A DNA stretch of 25,872 nucleotides. Origin: an uncultured Christensenellaceae bacterium (GTDB lineage: Bacteria; Bacillota; Clostridia; Christensenellales; Borkfalkiaceae). Location of the stretch: contig CAJUOP010000010.1 in the NCBI GenBank assembly GCA_910588465.1, positions 50,467-76,338 of the forward strand, given 5' to 3'. Both the position numbers and the translations under genes were made by a program. The notes beneath the pieces are model-generated. The model saw only the letters and a program-made list of their open reading frames with translations, was not told the DNA's origin and searched no databases. Shown here piece by piece: positions 22,964 through 25,872 of this stretch; within the stretch, counting starts at the first letter, position 1; each line of letters starts with the position of its first letter.

Positions 22964-23653
22964 ATGACTCTCGTTATGATCCGCACGGCGATCATCTTCG
23001 TCGTGCTGCTTATCATCATGCGGCTGATGGGAAAACGCCAGATCGGAGAAATGCAGCCCTTCGAGCTCGTCATTACGCTGCTCATTGCCGAGCTCGCCTG
23101 CATTCCCATGGCGGACGCTTCCATTCCGCTGCTCTACGGCATCATTTCCGTTATCACGATTTTCGTGCTGCACGAAGCGATGACCCTGCTCGATTTAAAG
23201 GTGAAACCGCTCAAATCATGGATCAGCGGAAAGCCGAGCGTCGTCATCAACAAAAACGGCATCGACGACTATCAGTTAAAGCGCAACAATCTCGACGTTT
23301 CGGATTTGATCGAATCGCTCCGCTCGGCGGGTTATTTCTCGCTCGACAGCGTAGACTACGCGCTTTACGAGGCGAACGGAACCTTTTCCGCTCTGCCCAA
23401 ACAGGACTATGAACAAATGCAGACTTCCCTCCCCCTCGTGATCATCGACAACGGAAAATACGACAAAAAGAATTTGGAAATCACGGGACTGACGCAGGAA
23501 TACTTCGACGGCATTTTAAAGAAACAGGGAATCAAAAGCGAAAAGAACGTGCTCGTTCTTACGGCAGACGGCACGGGAAAACTTTATTTACAGGAAAAGA
23601 AGGAGAAATTCCGCACCGTTCAGGTGGAATATCCCGAGGAGAAGGTATGGTAA
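22964..23653 (+). CDS. DUF421 (YetF-family) membrane protein
   Basis: About 229 residues. Three N-terminal membrane helices (about 1-85) precede a cytoplasmic domain of two YetF-like halves. The hallmark MRLMGKRQIGEMQPFELVI near residues 18-36 and the following LIAELACIPMAD are diagnostic of DUF421; LKRNNLDVSDLIESLRSAGY is the conserved cytoplasmic block. Family members are linked to the spore or stress envelope in Bacillus, but the biochemical role is unknown. ATG 22964 is chosen because the hydrophobic helix begins there; upstream codons of the longer frame run antisense through the THF riboswitch. No clear Shine-Dalgarno is seen, so ATG 22976 or GTG 22958 remain possible. The stop overlaps the DUF4363 gene. 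Confidence 0.9.
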   Translation: MTLVMIRTAIIFVVLLIIMRLMGKRQIGEMQPFELVITLLIAELACIPMADASIPLLYGIISVITIFVLHEAMTLLDLKVKPLKSWISGKPSVVINKNGIDDYQLKRNNLDVSDLIESLRSAGYFSLDSVDYALYEANGTFSALPKQDYEQMQTSLPLVIIDNGKYDKKNLEITGLTQEYFDGILKKQGIKSEKNVLVLTADGTGKLYLQEKKEKFRTVQVEYPEEKVW

Positions 23654-24024
23654 AATCGTTATGCAGTATCGGCGCAGCCATTTTGCTGCTGCTCGGCGCG
23701 ACGCTGCTGGAATGGCATTTCGTAAACGAAAAATTCGGAGGCTTCGAAGAGGAACTCCGCACGCTGTACTATAAAACGGAGGACGGCTCGGCAAACGGCG
23801 AGGACGCCAAGGCGGTGCAAGCCTCCTGGGAACAAAAAAAAGAAAATCTTTACGTCTGGATCCCCCACAACGACATTTCGCGCATCGACGACTATATGTC
23901 CGAAACGGTGCGTCTGGTTGCCGAGGAGGAATTCTCACTGGCGCTCGCCAAGCTGGAAATTTTAATTCACCTATGCGACTGCCTGCCGGGAACCTACCGC
24001 CCCACAATCGGAAACGTGTTATAA
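23647..24024 (+). CDS. DUF4363-family protein
   Basis: 125 residues. An N-terminal membrane anchor or signal-like helix (about 4-21, SIGAAILLLLGATLLEW) is followed by an extracytoplasmic helical domain with features of DUF4363, such as SWEQKKENLYVWIPHNDIS and ALAKLEILIHLCD. The start ATG lies 7 bases inside the end of the DUF421 gene, with GAGGAG upstream, so the two are translationally coupled; the DUF421-DUF4363 pair is recurrent in Clostridia and suggests a shared envelope complex. Function unknown. A palindromic terminator follows about 60 bases later. Confidence 0.85.
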   Translation: MVKSLCSIGAAILLLLGATLLEWHFVNEKFGGFEEELRTLYYKTEDGSANGEDAKAVQASWEQKKENLYVWIPHNDISRIDDYMSETVRLVAEEEFSLALAKLEILIHLCDCLPGTYRPTIGNVL

Positions 24025-24083
24025 AATAAGCAAAAAGGAAAAAATGCGCTTTCCATTAAGAATTGCTCTTTCAAGCACTGACA

Positions 24084-24116
24084 AAAAGCTCTCAAACAAT
24101 TTGTTTGAGAGCTTTT
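24084..24116. terminator. bidirectional terminator after DUF4363 gene
   Basis: A perfect 15-base-pair inverted repeat: AAAAGCTCTCAAACA (24084-24098) and TGTTTGAGAGCTTTT (24102-24116), loop ATT. The T-runs on both strands let it work in either direction. Confidence 0.85.
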
Positions 24117-24445
24117 AATTACACTTAATTAAGGTGAGACAAATTGAAATTTAGTAAATTTTTGCTGTCGCCTGCGAAAACAACGGAATAAAAAATAAAT
24201 ATTACTTTTTTTGTTTATAAAGTAGCACAGAGAAAAGCAACCTATATTGCTTTAATAGTGGAGAGTAAAACGGAAGTCAACGACAAGAAAAAAATATTGA
24301 CGTAAAAAGAAAACCGAACAGGTTATGCCCCCATTCGACTCTGACTGATATTATGAAGTTTTAAGCAATAATTTTTTTCGTTGACTTACGATTTTCTTTG
24401 TGCTACGACTGACCGCCCAAAGACAAAAATCAGGAAGTGATTTAG
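24117..24445. other. AT-rich intergenic region, no gene seen
   Basis: A 330-base stretch with many stops in all frames and no RNA gene that I can recognise. It contains the imperfect inverted-repeat structure listed separately (24222-24406) and a short AAATTT-AGT-AAATTT palindrome near 24145-24160. Base composition is clearly more AT-rich than the flanking DUF421/DUF4363 genes. Confidence 0.6.
24222..24406. repeat. MITE-like imperfect inverted repeat
   Basis: Outer arms GTAGCACAGAGAAAA (24222-24236) and the reverse complement of GTAGCACAAAGAAAA (24392-24406) differ at one base. Inner arms AAGTCAACGA (24274-24283) and TCGTTGACTT (24378-24387) match perfectly and extend imperfectly through A-rich sequence to TATTG / CAATA. 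The left side carries about 30 extra bases between the arms, including a small AGCAA...TTGCT hairpin. No transposase frame and no clear target duplication are seen. A non-autonomous element remnant or a structured RNA are both possible. Confidence 0.5.
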
Positions 24446-24742
24446 CTATTTTGCAACGAAAAGGTGCGCAACAACCTCATTGTTTTGTTTTTTAATTTCA
24501 ACCAAATGATTATACAGCGCGACTTCATTGCCGTCTTCAAGTATTGTTATACTTTTCTGAGTTTTTTGCTCATTATTATCTTTTTCAACAACGAGACAAG
24601 TTTTAAAATCGTTTAACCACTCTTGCGTTGTCTTAATCTTAGGTTTCCAGACCGTGAACGCAAGAGTAATAAAAATAACAGCTAAGGCAACGGCCAAACT
24701 GACCGAAATCGATATAATTAAAATTTTTTTCTTTTGAGTCAT
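24446..24742 (-). CDS. small single-helix membrane-anchored protein, unknown
   Basis: About 98 residues: MTQKKK, then one strongly hydrophobic helix (about 7-31) and a hydrophilic domain of some 65 residues that probably faces outside, containing alternating strand-like segments (SITILEDGNEVALYNHLVEI). The charge pattern suits N-inside topology. No recognised family and no lipobox. ATG 24742 is preferred to an upstream in-frame GTG at 24757 since the protein then starts with the usual basic N-terminus; the ribosome site (GTGGA) is weak. It lies 58 bases after the 182-residue gene on the same strand, so the three small genes here probably form one unit. Codon use is AT-rich compared with the region left of 24 kb. 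Confidence 0.65.
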   Translation of the reverse strand: MTQKKKILIISISVSLAVALAVIFITLAFTVWKPKIKTTQEWLNDFKTCLVVEKDNNEQKTQKSITILEDGNEVALYNHLVEIKKQNNEVVAHLFVAK

Positions 24743-24799
24743 AGAAATTTGTTCCACTTATTTTTTTGTACAACTAAAGTCATATTTATTACGAATCTT

Positions 24800-25348
24800 C
24801 TAACTAAAATTTTCCGTTTTATCAAATTTCTTTTTTTGAAAAGGCAATTTATTATAAAAGAACAAGCAATATAAAATAATGGCAATAATGTAAAGTACAA
24901 TAGCTGAGTAAAAAACACTCATCACGATAATGTATAGGCTAACATCAACTTCCGTACCATAGCACACTGCTCTGCTTAAAGGTCGCCCAGTCGCGCTCAA
25001 CCCGCCAATGTAAACATTAACCTTTTCACCTATGCGTTTACGATCTTCTGCTTCTGTCTCATAATTGCCGCGCCCGCAATAACTTTCATATACTATACCG
25101 TCTTGATCTGTATATCGGTACATAATATTATAGATAGAACCGCTGTTCTTTCCGCCAGAAGTATGCACTAAAGCAACAATTTCAGCTTCAACTATTATAC
25201 CTTTATCTATTGCTGTTTGAAGTTCTTTACAATAATTATAATCTAAAGTAGATTTAGCACCAATAAACCCGAATACAGAAAGCGCTATAATAGATAAAAT
25301 TACACCTAACCAGCTGAATGCGTGCAGTCTTTGACTTTTCGCCATCAT
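24800..25348 (-). CDS. DUF3592-like two-helix membrane protein
   Basis: 182 residues. A helix near 12-32, then an extracytoplasmic domain of about 95 residues, then a second helix near 137-168 and a basic cytoplasmic tail. The middle part (VEAEIVALVHTSGGKNSGSI, then YRYTDQDGIVYESY, GEKVNVYIGG) has the strand order and G-x-x-V-x-V-Y motif of DUF3592 proteins, which are widespread and of unknown function. The start is ATG 25348 or the adjacent ATG 25345; GGAG is 4 or 7 bases upstream. ATGA overlap with the preceding gene implies coupled translation. AT-rich codon use differs from the left part of the window, suggesting separate origin. Confidence 0.7.
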   Translation of the reverse strand: MMAKSQRLHAFSWLGVILSIIALSVFGFIGAKSTLDYNYCKELQTAIDKGIIVEAEIVALVHTSGGKNSGSIYNIMYRYTDQDGIVYESYCGRGNYETEAEDRKRIGEKVNVYIGGLSATGRPLSRAVCYGTEVDVSLYIIVMSVFYSAIVLYIIAIILYCLFFYNKLPFQKKKFDKTENFS

Positions 25349-25695
25349 AATACTCCAAGCAAAAATTTATTATTATCTAAGATATCTTTATATTTATTTT
25401 CTAATTCTTGTTGTGAACATTCGTCTTGCCAAGAAAAGAACGAAGCAGTATTATCAAAAGTAGTTCTGCCTCCAATATCTGACTTTACGATAAAATAAAT
25501 ATTATCCTGATAATTGATATTTTCTAAAACAATATCTTTAGTTATTGAGTCGTTTGCTTTTGCTTCAAATTCTATAATTTCATGAAGTTGACCATTAACA
25601 TATACATAAATTTCGCCGGTTGCAATAATAGCACTATCATTATATATATTTACCTTATTGCTACCTATTTCATAGCTTTGTACATAACATAACAA
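25345..25695 (-). CDS. uncharacterised beta-rich protein with probable TTG start (or 5'-truncated gene)
   Basis: 116 residues from TTG 25695 and no methionine codon anywhere in the open frame, which upstream runs only to a stop at 25734. AAAGG lies 6 bases before the TTG, supporting it as the start. Residues about 10-80 alternate like beta-strands (NKVNIYNDSAIIATGEIYVY, QDNIYFIVKSDIGG) and may form an Ig-like fold; the C-terminus is helical (QQELENKYKDILDNN). No signal peptide is seen, though such a domain would be expected outside the cell, so loss of the original 5' end is a real alternative. A good promoter precedes it and the gene overlaps the next by four bases. Confidence 0.5.
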   Translation of the reverse strand: MLCYVQSYEIGSNKVNIYNDSAIIATGEIYVYVNGQLHEIIEFEAKANDSITKDIVLENINYQDNIYFIVKSDIGGRTTFDNTASFFSWQDECSQQELENKYKDILDNNKFLLGVL

Positions 25696-25700
25696 AATAT

Positions 25701-25727
25701 ACCTTTGGTGAGATCGAGTCCAAAGGT
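25701..25727 (-). promoter_or_regulatory. leader hairpin masking a ribosome binding site
   Basis: ACCTTTGG and CCAAAGGT (arms 25720-25727 and 25701-25708) form an 8-base-pair stem with an 11-base loop in the leader of the TTG-start gene. The only Shine-Dalgarno candidate, AAAGG (25706-25702), lies inside the 3' arm, so the hairpin would hide it. Confidence 0.5.
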
Positions 25728-25751
25728 TATTTTATATGATGTCGCATTGTT

Positions 25752-25780
25752 ATTATAGCACTTTTAATCTAAAATATCAA
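25752..25780 (-). promoter_or_regulatory. promoter of the small-gene cluster
   Basis: Minus strand: TTGATA (25780-25775), 17-base spacer, TATAAT (25757-25752) with an extended -10 TG. Predicted RNA start near 25745, about 50 bases before the TTG start. Beyond it, to the end of the window, I see no gene. Confidence 0.72.
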
Positions 25781-25872
25781 AGGATTATCGGCATAGAAAA
25801 TGAAAAAGCCGTTACACAAAGCGCACTTCCCATAGGGAATTAAAAAACTAAATTTTTAAGAGTTGCACTTTC

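Noticed and set aside
25790..25872. Edge of an insertion sequence (TTAAGAGTTGCACTTTC at the window end)
   Set aside because: It recalls the ends of some IS30-type elements, but no transposase frame or complete terminal repeat is visible before the window stops.

Overview
The window looks like a chromosomal segment of a Gram-positive, probably clostridial (Bacillota) organism. The evidence is several lipoprotein signal peptides, strong AGGAGG-type ribosome binding sites, sigma-A-type promoters with 17-base spacers, a SpoVB-like flippase, a DUF421/DUF4363 pair and a tetrahydrofolate riboswitch. The species cannot be named from the sequence alone.

Layout. (1) 1-290 is a non-coding block of 45-base tandem repeats with an inverted pair. 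(2) 291-3634 holds a small LysM protein (minus) divergent from a SpoVB/MurJ-like flippase, then pgi (glucose-6-phosphate isomerase) with its own promoter and a strong terminator. (3) 3871-14827 is a self-contained fructan/fructo-oligosaccharide utilisation locus. Seven minus-strand genes run from a promoter near 13.6 kb: two ABC permeases, a large solute-binding lipoprotein, a multidomain carbohydrate-binding lipoprotein, a PfkB fructokinase, a divergent GH32 lipoprotein and a classical cytoplasmic GH32 enzyme. A LacI-family regulator is divergent, and the shared intergenic region carries palindromes that look like operators. No ABC ATPase gene is present, so a shared ATPase elsewhere is implied. 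(4) 14881-22049 is a housekeeping minus-strand region: plsY and der; a small three-helix membrane protein; and a tightly overlapping operon lgt-pncB-coiled-coil protein-lspA-rluD, which joins the first two steps of lipoprotein maturation to NAD salvage and RNA modification. (5) 22071-22921 is folT, an ECF folate-type S component, behind a well-preserved THF riboswitch. (6) 22964-24024 is a DUF421-DUF4363 pair on the plus strand. (7) 24025-25872 is visibly AT-rich, with a MITE-like inverted-repeat structure and three small uncharacterised minus-strand genes.

How the parts fit. The fructan locus is organised to capture and trim fructans at the surface (GH32 lipoprotein plus binding lipoprotein), import oligosaccharides (ABC), hydrolyse them inside (GH32) and phosphorylate fructose (fructokinase). 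The neighbouring but independently transcribed pgi interconverts the resulting fructose-6-phosphate with glucose-6-phosphate. The most interesting items are the three-module binding lipoprotein, the divergent GH32, the operator layout between the operon and lacI, the THF riboswitch platform, a possible leaderless der transcript, and the MITE-like element with the small-gene cluster at the right end.
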